Shown here in pieces: positions 56,749-64,000 of a stretch of 64,000 nt of DNA. A program made the translations under genes and the position numbers. The notes below the pieces were generated by a model. It was not told where the DNA came from. It searched no databases and worked only from the letters and a program-made list of their open reading frames with translations. Every line of letters begins with the position of its first letter. Positions within the stretch are counted from its first letter, which is position 1. The DNA is taken from positions 2,192,001 to 2,256,000 of the forward strand of contig NZ_CP117516.1 of NCBI RefSeq assembly GCF_028621955.1. Reading direction: 5' to 3'. This stretch comes from Erythrobacter sp. BLCC-B19 (GTDB lineage Bacteria; Pseudomonadota; Alphaproteobacteria; Sphingomonadales; Sphingomonadaceae).

Positions 56749-58686
56749 GTGAAGAATTTTGCATTATTGGGAAGCGTCGCTGCGGCGGCGCTGGTTTGGG
56801 CTGCGCCGGTGGTGGCGCAGGACGAGAGCGAGCGCGAAGAGACAATCACCTTTGCCGATTATCGCTTGCCGGCTGAAATCCTTGTCTCTGCCAGCCGGGA
56901 CGGATCGCTAGTGCGGGACAGCTTCACCGGCTCGGCCCTTGTCATAACCGCCGATGAGCTCGAAGCTCGCCAGACCCGCGACATCGCCGACGTGCTGCGC
57001 GATGTCCCCGGCGTGGCTGTCGCGGGCGTCGCGGGCCAGACCCAGATCCGTCTGCGCGGCAGCGAGGCCAATCATGTGCTGGTGCTGGTCGACGGGATCG
57101 AGGTGTCCGATCCCTTTGCGGGCGAGTTCGATGTGGGCACCTTGCAAGCCGAACCCGGCGCGCGGGTCGAGGTGCTGCGCGGCCAGCAGTCCGCGCTCTA
57201 TGGCCCCGACGCGATCGGCGGGGTGGTCGCCTATGAAAGCGCCAGCGGGCGTGGGCGACCGGGCTTTGCCGCGCGGCTCGAAGGCGGGCTCGACAACACC
57301 ATCAACGGCGCGCTGCGTTACGGCGCTTACGGAGACAGCTGGGACGCGGCGCTTTCTGCCGTCGTCGTCAGCACCGACGGCCAGCCCAACGCCCGCAATG
57401 GCACCCGCGACATCGGCCGCGACAGCTACACCCTTGCGGGCAAGGGCAGCGTGGCGGTGAGCGACACCCTCACCCTGCGCGCCGCGGCCCGCTTCATCCG
57501 CACCGAGGGCCAGTCGAACGACAGCAACTTCGATACCACCAGTCCCACCTTCGGCTTCATCATCGACAGCCCCGGCACCGGCTTCACCAACGAGGCGGTC
57601 TATGCCCTCGTCGGCGCGCGGCTGGAGACGCTGGAGGGGCGCTGGACGCATGACCTCTCCGCCCAGATTGCCGATGTGAGCCGCGAGACCTTCGGCCCCT
57701 TCGGCACTTCGAGCAGCAGCGAGGGCGACCGCGTCAAGGCCTCCTACGTCAGCGCCTTGCGGATCGCGGGCGAACACAACCTCACCTTCGCCGCCGATTA
57801 CGAGGTCGAAGGCTTCCGCAACACCACGCCGGGCGGCTTTGCCTTCAACGGGCGGCGCGAGATCGAGCAGGTCGGGCTGGTAGGCGAGTATCGCTATGCC
57901 GGCGAGGCCTTCGATTTCAGCGCGGCCCTGCGGCACGACATCAACGACCTGTTTCAGGACGCGACCACCTTCCGCGTGGGCGCGGGGTATCGCATCACTG
58001 AAACCACCCGCCTTCGCGCGGCGGCGGGATCGGGTGTCAAGAACCCCGGCTTCTTCGAGCTCTATGGCTTTGTCGACGGGCGCTTCATTGGCAATGCCGC
58101 CCTGCGTCCCGAGAAGTCCACGGGCTGGGAAGTGGGCCTCGATCAGCAGCTCGGCGACTATGCCAGCGTGGCCGTGACCTATTTCGACAGCGAGCTGGAG
58201 GGCGAGATCTTCACCACCTTCCCGCCGCCGACCTTCATCGCCACCCCCGCCAATCGCGCCACCGAAAGCCAGCAGCGCGGGGTGGAAGTGTCGCTCAATG
58301 CGCGCCTCGCTGACCAGTGGAGCCTCGATGCGGCCTACAGCTACCTCGATGCCGAGGAGAACGGGGTCGAGGAAGTGCGCCGCCCGCAGCACATCGCCAG
58401 CGCCGCGCTGACATGGACCGCGCCCGGCGACAAGGCCTCTGCCACGCTCGTCGTGCGGCACAATGGGGCCACACCCGATGTCGCCTTCACCGATCCCAGC
58501 TTCGTGCCGGTGCGGGTGCAGCTCGATGATTACACGCTGGTCAACCTCAATGCGCGGGTGAAACTGACGGACAGCCTCAGCGCCTTTGCCCGGGTGGAGA
58601 ACCTGCTGGATGAGACCTACGAACAGGTCTTCAGCTTCGTCTCGCCGGGGCGCTCTGCCGTGGTGGGTGTCGAGGCGCGGTTCTGA
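56749..58686 (+). CDS. btuB: TonB-dependent cobalamin receptor, BtuB-like
   Basis: A 645-residue outer membrane receptor. A signal peptide (cleavage after VVA, about residue 23), a TonB-box candidate ETITF (31-35), a plug domain (VLRDVPGVAVAGVAGQTQIRLRG, VLVLVDGIEV, LRGQQSALYGPDAIGG) and a 22-strand-type barrel ending VGVEARF. It starts with GTG behind GGGAGGAA, 124 bases after the riboswitch core. The riboswitch identifies the ligand as a cobalamin. Downstream membrane and binding-protein genes complete a B12 uptake operon. Confidence 0.93.
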   Translation: MKNFALLGSVAAAALVWAAPVVAQDESEREETITFADYRLPAEILVSASRDGSLVRDSFTGSALVITADELEARQTRDIADVLRDVPGVAVAGVAGQTQIRLRGSEANHVLVLVDGIEVSDPFAGEFDVGTLQAEPGARVEVLRGQQSALYGPDAIGGVVAYESASGRGRPGFAARLEGGLDNTINGALRYGAYGDSWDAALSAVVVSTDGQPNARNGTRDIGRDSYTLAGKGSVAVSDTLTLRAAARFIRTEGQSNDSNFDTTSPTFGFIIDSPGTGFTNEAVYALVGARLETLEGRWTHDLSAQIADVSRETFGPFGTSSSSEGDRVKASYVSALRIAGEHNLTFAADYEVEGFRNTTPGGFAFNGRREIEQVGLVGEYRYAGEAFDFSAALRHDINDLFQDATTFRVGAGYRITETTRLRAAAGSGVKNPGFFELYGFVDGRFIGNAALRPEKSTGWEVGLDQQLGDYASVAVTYFDSELEGEIFTTFPPPTFIATPANRATESQQRGVEVSLNARLADQWSLDAAYSYLDAEENGVEEVRRPQHIASAALTWTAPGDKASATLVVRHNGATPDVAFTDPSFVPVRVQLDDYTLVNLNARVKLTDSLSAFARVENLLDETYEQVFSFVSPGRSAVVGVEARF

Positions 58687-58699
58687 GGGAGCGATGGGC

Positions 58700-59209
58700 A
58701 TGACCGATCTTCACAAATCGCTCGCTCCCGCAGCGCTTCCCGCGATCCTTGCGGCAACGACGCTGTCGGGCACGGTGGTGCTGGCCTGCATGATGCCCTT
58801 TGCCGCCATTGCCACGATTGCTGCGCTCGCGATGCCGGCGCGGCGCGGGGCGGCGGCGGTGGGGCTGTGCTGGCTCGGCAATCAGGTGCTCGGCTTCGGC
58901 CTCATGGGCTTCCCGTGGGACGGGCCGACTTTTGCCGCCGGGCTCTCGCTGCTGGCCGCGAGCCTGATCGCCTTTGCAGCGGCGCGGGCGGCTGTGCGGG
59001 GAGGGCCGGTGCTCGCTTTCCTCGCCGCCTTCGCGGCCTTCGAGGCGAGCCTCTTTGCCTATGCCCTGCCCTTCGGCGACCCGTCGCTGTTTGTGCCGGG
59101 CATCGTCGCGCAGATCGCGCTGAATGACGCGCTGTGGTTCGCCGGGTTGTGGCTCGGCTGGCAGGTGCTTGCGCGCATCCCCGCGCTGGCCGTGCAGACG
59201 GCCCGATGA
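58700..59209 (+). CDS. small membrane protein of the B12 operon, BtuM-like candidate
   Basis: A 169-residue protein with about five to six hydrophobic helices. It is encoded between btuB and the BtuF-like gene under the same riboswitch, so cobalamin passage through the inner membrane is the likely role. The conserved-looking segment GLCWLGNQVLGFGLMGFPWD, with Cys57, recalls solitary ECF-type S components such as BtuM, in which a Cys ligates cobalt. This link is pattern-based and uncertain. No BtuC or BtuD is present. An ATG at 58694 is also possible. Confidence 0.6.
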   Translation: MTDLHKSLAPAALPAILAATTLSGTVVLACMMPFAAIATIAALAMPARRGAAAVGLCWLGNQVLGFGLMGFPWDGPTFAAGLSLLAASLIAFAAARAAVRGGPVLAFLAAFAAFEASLFAYALPFGDPSLFVPGIVAQIALNDALWFAGLWLGWQVLARIPALAVQTAR

Positions 59210-60120
59210 GCGCGCCGCTGCGCATCGTCTCGCTGCTCCCCAGCGCCACCGAAATCGCGGTGGCGCTGGGATTGCAGGACAACCTCGTGGGCCGCAGCCA
59301 CGAATGCGATTTTCCGCCCGCCGTGAAGGCGCTTCCCGTCTGCACATCGACCAAGCTGGAGAAAGGCCTGACCTCGCAAGCCATCGAGGACCGGGTCAAG
59401 GCGATCGTCGAGAAGGGGCTGTCAGTCTATGATGTCGATGCGCCGCTGCTGAAATCCTTGAGGCCCGACGTGATCCTGACGCAGGCGCAATGCGCGGTCT
59501 GCGCGGTGACACCTGCCGATCTGGAAGAAGCGCTGGCGACATGGGTGGGCACGCCGCCCCGGCTGGTCAGTCTCGCACCCGATGATCTGGCGGACGTATT
59601 CGGCGATCTGGAGCGCGTTGCCGAGGCCGCAGGTGTGCCCGAGCGTGCGCCCGAGGCGGCGGCGCAGATGCAGGCGGGGCTGGGCGCGCTGCCCGCCGCA
59701 CCGGCGACCCGCCCCCGGATGCTGGCGATCGAGTGGATCGAGCCGCTGATGGTCGCGGGCAACTGGGTGCCCGAACTCATCACCGCGGCCGGAGCCGATC
59801 CACTGCTCGCCGATCCCGGCACCCATTCGCACTGGATCACCTTCGACGCGATTGCCGCCGCCGATCCCGATATCATCGCGCTGATGCCCTGCGGCTACCA
59901 GCTCGCCCAGACCATGCCCGAGGCCCGCGCGCTGCTCGCACAGCCGCAGTGGCAGGACTTGCGGGCGGTGCGCGAGGGACGGGTGTTCTCGGTCGATGGC
60001 CACCACCTGTTCAACCGCCCCGGCCCGCGTCTGGTGGAAAGCGCCGAGGTGCTGGCCTGCCTGATCCACACGCCGGACGCGGTGCCGGAAAGGCTCCAGC
60101 CCTTCATCGCGAAGGTCTAG
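59206..60120 (+). CDS. BtuF-like cobalamin-binding protein without signal peptide
   Basis: A 304-residue helical-backbone (cluster A-II type) binding protein of the BtuF/FepB family. Segments RIVSLLPSATEIAVALGL, DNLVGRSHECDFP, RPDVILTQAQC and HHLFNRPGPRLVESAEVLA are typical. The ATG overlaps the upstream stop (ATGA), and no signal peptide is visible, so the protein may stay in the cytosol or be a divergent member. A Cys pair (AQCAVCA) is conserved in this subgroup. It is in the riboswitch operon with btuB. Confidence 0.82.
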   Translation: MSAPLRIVSLLPSATEIAVALGLQDNLVGRSHECDFPPAVKALPVCTSTKLEKGLTSQAIEDRVKAIVEKGLSVYDVDAPLLKSLRPDVILTQAQCAVCAVTPADLEEALATWVGTPPRLVSLAPDDLADVFGDLERVAEAAGVPERAPEAAAQMQAGLGALPAAPATRPRMLAIEWIEPLMVAGNWVPELITAAGADPLLADPGTHSHWITFDAIAAADPDIIALMPCGYQLAQTMPEARALLAQPQWQDLRAVREGRVFSVDGHHLFNRPGPRLVESAEVLACLIHTPDAVPERLQPFIAKV

Positions 60121-60168
60121 CCTGCCATTCCCCTCGCATTTGCAGCAGAATTTGCGTAGGGGGCCGCC

Positions 60169-61245
60169 ATGCATTTCCTCGACCAAGCCAAGATCTATGT
60201 GAAGTCCGGCGGAGGCGGCCCCGGCGCTGTCTCGTTCCGGCGTGAGAAATACGTCGAGTACGGCGGCCCCGATGGCGGCAATGGCGGGCGCGGGGGCGAC
60301 ATCGTGTTTGAAGCCGTCGCGGGCCTCAACACGCTGATCGACTTCCGCTATTCGCAGCACTTCAAGGCGCCGCGCGGCGGCCACGGCATGGGCAAGGACC
60401 GCACTGGCGCCTCGGCCGAGCCGCTCGTCATCAAGGTGCCGGTGGGCACGCAGATCCTCTCGGAGGACAAGGAAGACGTGCTCGCCGACTTCACCGAAGT
60501 GGGCCAGCGCGTCGTCTTCCTCGAAGGCGGGATGGGCGGGCGTGGCAACGCTTCCTACAAGACCTCCACCAACCGCGCCCCGCGCCAGCACCAGCCGGGC
60601 ATTCCCGGCGAGGAAGCCTGGGTTTGGCTGCGGCTCAAGCTGCTTGCCGATGTGGGCCTCGTCGGCCTGCCCAATGCGGGCAAATCGACCTTCATCAACG
60701 CCGTCTCCAACGCGCAGGCCAAGGTCGGCGACTATGCCTTCACCACGCTGGTGCCCAAGCTCGGGGTGGTGCGCCACAAGGGCCGCGAATTCGTGCTCGC
60801 CGACATCCCCGGCCTGATCGAGGGCGCGGCGGAGGGCGTCGGGATCGGCGACCGTTTCCTCGGGCATATCGAGCGTTGCCGTGTGCTGATCCACCTCATC
60901 GACATCACCGGCACCGAGGACGCCGACCCCGCCGAGGCGATGCGCATCGTCGAGGAAGAGCTGGCGGCCTATGGCGACAAGGAACACACGCGGCTTGATG
61001 AAAAGCCCCGGCTGGTTGTGCTGAACAAGCTCGATCTGGCCGATGCCGAACTGGTCGAAGGCTTCCGCGACGAACTGCTGGCGGCGGGCGCGGAGCAGGT
61101 CTTTGCCGTGTCGGGCGCGACCGGCGCGGGCATCCCCGAATTGCTCGACGCGGTGCTCGGCTACCTTCCTGCCTCGACCGCGACCGAGACCAAGGCGGAA
61201 GAAATTGAGGACGACGGCGACGCGCCCGCGTGGTCGCCGCTGTAA
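60169..61245 (+). CDS. obgE: Obg-family GTPase (ObgE/CgtA)
   Basis: A 358-residue GTPase acting in 50S ribosome maturation and stress control. The glycine-rich Obg fold (1-158, [27 protein letters not shown]) is followed by the G domain with G1 GLPNAGKST (166-174), G3 DIPGLIEG, G4 NKLD and G5. The last 25 residues are acidic, as in many relatives. It precedes proB by seven bases, the common obg-proB arrangement. Confidence 0.97.
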   Translation: MHFLDQAKIYVKSGGGGPGAVSFRREKYVEYGGPDGGNGGRGGDIVFEAVAGLNTLIDFRYSQHFKAPRGGHGMGKDRTGASAEPLVIKVPVGTQILSEDKEDVLADFTEVGQRVVFLEGGMGGRGNASYKTSTNRAPRQHQPGIPGEEAWVWLRLKLLADVGLVGLPNAGKSTFINAVSNAQAKVGDYAFTTLVPKLGVVRHKGREFVLADIPGLIEGAAEGVGIGDRFLGHIERCRVLIHLIDITGTEDADPAEAMRIVEEELAAYGDKEHTRLDEKPRLVVLNKLDLADAELVEGFRDELLAAGAEQVFAVSGATGAGIPELLDAVLGYLPASTATETKAEEIEDDGDAPAWSPL

Positions 61246-61252
61246 CTCGCCT

Positions 61253-62371
61253 ATGCTGACGACCCTTGCCGACATCACCACCGCGCGGCGGATCGTGGTC
61301 AAGATCGGCTCCGCGCTGCTGGTCGGCGGCGGGCAGGCGCGTGAGGGCTGGCTGACGCGCATGGCGGGCGATCTGGCGATGCTGCGGCAGGCAGGCGCGC
61401 AGGTGATCGTGGTGAGTTCGGGCGCGATTGCGCTGGGCGCGGCGCGCCTGGGGCTGGCAAAGGGCGGGCGCGGGAGCCTTGCCGATGCACAGGCCGCCGC
61501 TGCCGTGGGCCAGATCGCGCTCGCCGACCTGTGGAGCCGTGCGCTGTGCGCCGAGGGCATCACCGCCGCGCAGATGCTGCTGACGCTGGGCGATCTCGAA
61601 GACCGGCGGCGTTATCTCAACGCCTCGGCGACTTTGGACCGGCTGCTCGAAGCGGGGGTGATCCCCGTCATCAACGAAAACGACTCTGTCGCCACAGAGG
61701 AAATCCGCTTCGGCGACAACGACCGCCTCGCCGCGCGTGTGGCGCAGGCGGCCAATGCCGATATTGTGCTGCTTTTGTCAGATGTTGACGGGCTTTACGA
61801 CCGCGACCCGCGCGCGGAAGGCGCGGCGCTGGTGCCGGTGGTGGAGGCGGTGACGCCCGAAGTCATGGCGATGGCGAGCGGGGCTTCGTCCTCGGGCCTT
61901 GGGTCGGGGGGCATGATCTCCAAACTGCAAGCCGCGCAGATCGCGACCCGCGCCGGGATTGCGCTCGGCATCCTCAACGGCACGCACGACGCACCGATCA
62001 CCCATGCCCTGGCGGCCGGAACGGGGACGCTGTTCCTCCCCGTCAGCGCGGCTTCAGCGAGGAAGGCATGGCTCGGCGGGCGGCTCGCCCCCGCAGGCGA
62101 ACTGCGCGTCGACAAGGGCTGTGCCGAGGCGCTGAAGGGCGGGGCGAGCCTGCTCGCGGCGGGCGTGGTCGGCGTCTCCGGCCAGTTCCGGCGCGGCGAC
62201 CTCGTCAGCGTGCTGTCGCTGCGGGGCGAGCGGCTGGCGCAAGGCCTCGCCGAATATGACGCGGCCGAAATGCAGCTGATCGCAGGCAAGCGCGCCGAGG
62301 ATCAGGCCGAGCGGCTGGGTTATGCGCCGCGCTCCTGCGTGATCCACCGCGATCACATGGTGCTGCTGTGA
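61253..62371 (+). CDS. proB: glutamate 5-kinase
   Basis: A 372-residue enzyme for the first step of proline synthesis. It has VKIGSALLV (16-24), VSSGAIALG, INENDSV, FGDNDRLAARVA and the C-terminal PUA domain from about residue 285 (AGELRVDKGCAEALKGGASLLAAGVV). A frame-open region from 61043 belongs to the obgE shadow. Its stop overlaps the GTG of the next gene. Confidence 0.96.
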   Translation: MLTTLADITTARRIVVKIGSALLVGGGQAREGWLTRMAGDLAMLRQAGAQVIVVSSGAIALGAARLGLAKGGRGSLADAQAAAAVGQIALADLWSRALCAEGITAAQMLLTLGDLEDRRRYLNASATLDRLLEAGVIPVINENDSVATEEIRFGDNDRLAARVAQAANADIVLLLSDVDGLYDRDPRAEGAALVPVVEAVTPEVMAMASGASSSGLGSGGMISKLQAAQIATRAGIALGILNGTHDAPITHALAAGTGTLFLPVSAASARKAWLGGRLAPAGELRVDKGCAEALKGGASLLAAGVVGVSGQFRRGDLVSVLSLRGERLAQGLAEYDAAEMQLIAGKRAEDQAERLGYAPRSCVIHRDHMVLL

Positions 62372-63285
62372 CAACCCTCGCGATCACCGGAGCGACCGGC
62401 TTTGTCGGCAGTGCGGTTTTGAATGAAGCCTTGGCGCAGGGCCATCAGGTGCGCGCGCTCGCCCGCCGCGATCAGGCGGAGCGCGAAGGCGTCACATGGG
62501 TGCGCGGCGATCTTTCCGACACGGCGGCGCTTGCGGCGCTGGTGGCGGGGGCGGATGCGGTCATCCATGTCGCGGGGCTGACCAACACCCCCGATCCGGC
62601 GCAGTTCGAAGTCGCCAATGTCACCGGCACCGCCAATGTGCTGGCCGCCATGGCCGAGGCGGGGGTGAAGCGACTGGTGTTCGTCTCCTCGCTCTCGGCG
62701 CGGATGCCCGCCTTGTCGGCCTATGGCGCCTCCAAGGCCAAGGCCGAGGCGCTGGTCGAGGCGAGCAAGCTCGACTGGACCACGGTGCGCCCCCCCGGCG
62801 TCTATGGCCCGCGCGATGTCGACTATCTCGAGATGTTCCGCACCGCCAAGCTGGGCTTCGTTCCCCTGCCGCCGGGCGGGGCGAGTTCGATCATCCATGC
62901 CGATGATCTCGCGCGGCTGCTGGTCGCCCTTGCAGCCAGCAACGCCGCTGCCACGAAGAAGCAGACCTACGAGCCCGACGACGGGCGCGAGGGCGGGTGG
63001 AGCCACAAGGAACTGGCCGCCGCGATTGGCCGGGCAGTGGGGCGCAGCCGCGTCTTCGCCCCGCATCTGCCGAAGACAGTGCTCGAAGCCGCCGCCGCCG
63101 CCGACCGCATTGCGCGGGGCGACCGGGCGAAACTCACCGCCGACCGGGTGGGCTACATGGCGCACCCCAACTGGGTCGCCCGCTTCGACCGCAAGCCCCC
63201 GCCGGGCCTGTGGCAGCCGACAATCACCGGAGAGGAAGGGCTGAAGGCCACCGCCGAGTGGTACAGGCGCGAGGGGTGGCTTTAG
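62368..63285 (+). CDS. NAD-dependent epimerase/dehydratase family protein
   Basis: A 305-residue extended SDR. It has the N-terminal TGATGFVG (7-14), VFVSSLSA, and catalytic Tyr119 and Lys123 in SAYGASKAK. The substrate is unknown; the pattern fits the atypical epimerases or NDUFA9-like group of alphaproteobacteria. It starts with GTG overlapping the proB stop. It is convergent with the hypothetical gene, overlapping by four bases. Confidence 0.9.
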   Translation: MTTLAITGATGFVGSAVLNEALAQGHQVRALARRDQAEREGVTWVRGDLSDTAALAALVAGADAVIHVAGLTNTPDPAQFEVANVTGTANVLAAMAEAGVKRLVFVSSLSARMPALSAYGASKAKAEALVEASKLDWTTVRPPGVYGPRDVDYLEMFRTAKLGFVPLPPGGASSIIHADDLARLLVALAASNAAATKKQTYEPDDGREGGWSHKELAAAIGRAVGRSRVFAPHLPKTVLEAAAAADRIARGDRAKLTADRVGYMAHPNWVARFDRKPPPGLWQPTITGEEGLKATAEWYRREGWL

Positions 63286-63851
63286 AACCCGGGCGCGGCG
63301 CAGGCAGCGGTGCCATAGGCTTCCTTGTAGGACTTGCCCCAGCAGCGTTCAAAGGCCTCCAGCACATTGAGATTGGGCGGCCAAATGATGGTAATGGGCT
63401 TGCCATCGGGGCCAAACATTTCTCCGGCCGGTTTTGGAATTGTCTTCAGCCCCTCGATCGACTTGCGCAAAATGTCGCGATCACCGGTGAGAAAGGCGAT
63501 GGAGCCGGAAACATAGTGGTTCCAGCCAAAGTCGGCATCCTCCTCGGCGGGTTTGTAGGTCAACCGGAATAGCGCAATCGCTTCGGCGGTCTGCCCGCCG
63601 AACGCCCGCATCTGGCCTTCGTGCCAATAGAGGATATGCGCGTGATCGCGCTTTTCGTGCCGCCAGGCACGGATCAGCTCGGCGGCAGCGATTTCGCAGC
63701 CGTCCTTGTTCGCCAGCGCCCGCCAACCACCATCCATGTCCTGATCGAAGGCGTTGCGGTCCAGCGCCAGCATCGCCTCAAGGTCATAGGAGCAATCGGG
63801 TGCGGGCGCCGGTTCGGCGGGTTGGGCGGCGGCGAGGAGCAGGGCGAACAT
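63282..63851 (-). CDS. exported protein of unknown function
   Basis: A 189-residue protein with a short hydrophobic leader (MFALLLAAAQPAEPAPA). The body is helical, with segments such as AELIRAWRHEKRDHAHILYWHEGQMRAFGGQTAEAIALFRLTY that could form a TPR-like pair. Four Cys may form disulphides after export. The family is not recognised. The gene is convergent with the epimerase and lies 41 bp beyond the 3' end of the cysH-like gene on the same strand. Confidence 0.65.
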   Translation of the reverse strand: MFALLLAAAQPAEPAPAPDCSYDLEAMLALDRNAFDQDMDGGWRALANKDGCEIAAAELIRAWRHEKRDHAHILYWHEGQMRAFGGQTAEAIALFRLTYKPAEEDADFGWNHYVSGSIAFLTGDRDILRKSIEGLKTIPKPAGEMFGPDGKPITIIWPPNLNVLEAFERCWGKSYKEAYGTAACAAPGF

Positions 63852-63892
63852 GGCGTCAGGCTAACGCATTGTCGTGCCTTGCGAAAGCGCTC

Positions 63893-64000
63893 TTACAGGA
63901 ACGGCTCCTCGCCCGGCTTGTGGATGCCGCATTCGGTCTTGTCCCAGCCCTTCCACCGGCCCGAACGCGGGTCTTCGCCCGGCAGCACCTGCGAGGTGCA
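63893..64000 (-). CDS. cysH: C-terminal end of phosphoadenylyl-sulfate reductase (CysH-like), cut by window
   Basis: 35 codons before a TAA. The encoded tail contains [21 protein letters not shown], whose last part is the catalytic Cys motif ECGIH/ECGLH of PAPS/APS reductases, followed by KPGEEPFL. The enzyme reduces activated sulphate to sulphite using thioredoxin. The 5' part lies beyond the window. Assignment rests on this motif alone. Confidence 0.75.
   Translation of the reverse strand, partial: CTSQVLPGEDPRSGRWKGWDKTECGIHKPGEEPFL

Overview
The window looks like chromosomal DNA of a GC-rich alphaproteobacterium, most likely order Sphingomonadales and probably an Erythrobacter-like genus. 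This is inferred from the style of the proteins, a long FtsZ with an acidic linker, a meso-diaminopimelate type MurE, and several exported proteins typical of that group. Genes are dense, often overlap by 1 to 4 bases, and use ATG, GTG and TTG starts. No rRNA, CRISPR array, prophage or classical insertion sequence was seen.

Layout. Positions 1-5.7 kb hold the 3' part of tamA and a complete tamB. A GH24 lysozyme, an XRE regulator with its membrane partner and three tandem operators, and a 1122-residue serine protease autotransporter follow to 10.8 kb. From 10.9 to 18 kb come a Ca/Na antiporter, a Tat-exported protein, the glnB-glnA operon with a sigma-54-like promoter, argC, a short SH3-like protein and an M17 aminopeptidase. 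A perfect 16-bp parS palindrome lies at 18108-18123. From 18.1 to 31.5 kb is a mixed housekeeping block: methionine aminopeptidase, a GIY-YIG nuclease between inverted repeats, ccmAB, a pterin dehydratase, SDR, hisN, prs, a HhH-GPD glycosylase, ferredoxin and cysteine synthase.

Positions 31.5-51.1 kb hold a full division and cell wall (dcw) cluster: mraZ, rsmH, ftsL, ftsI, murE, murF, mraY, murD, ftsW, murG, murC, murB, ddl, ftsQ, ftsA, ftsZ. Upstream of mraZ are two arrays of roughly 10-bp-spaced GGGA/TCCC boxes in opposite orientation. Just before ftsZ is a 12-codon leader ORF whose stop codon overlaps the ftsZ start.

From 51.1 to 64 kb come a TPR/SPOR-like protein, YbjN-like protein, proC, a Bax-inhibitor-1 family gene behind a heat-shock-like promoter, a proline-rich lipoprotein, tRNA-Ala(CGC), a cobalamin riboswitch with a btuB-like receptor, a small membrane protein and a BtuF-like binding protein, then obgE, proB, an epimerase, and the 3' end of a cysH-like gene.

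The least explained features are compact non-coding or semi-coding elements: the IR-flanked GIY-YIG unit (19847-20231), a 266-bp element with nested palindromes and 32-bp terminal inverted repeats (20903-21168), the triple operator at 6364-6414, and the ftsZ leader ORF.
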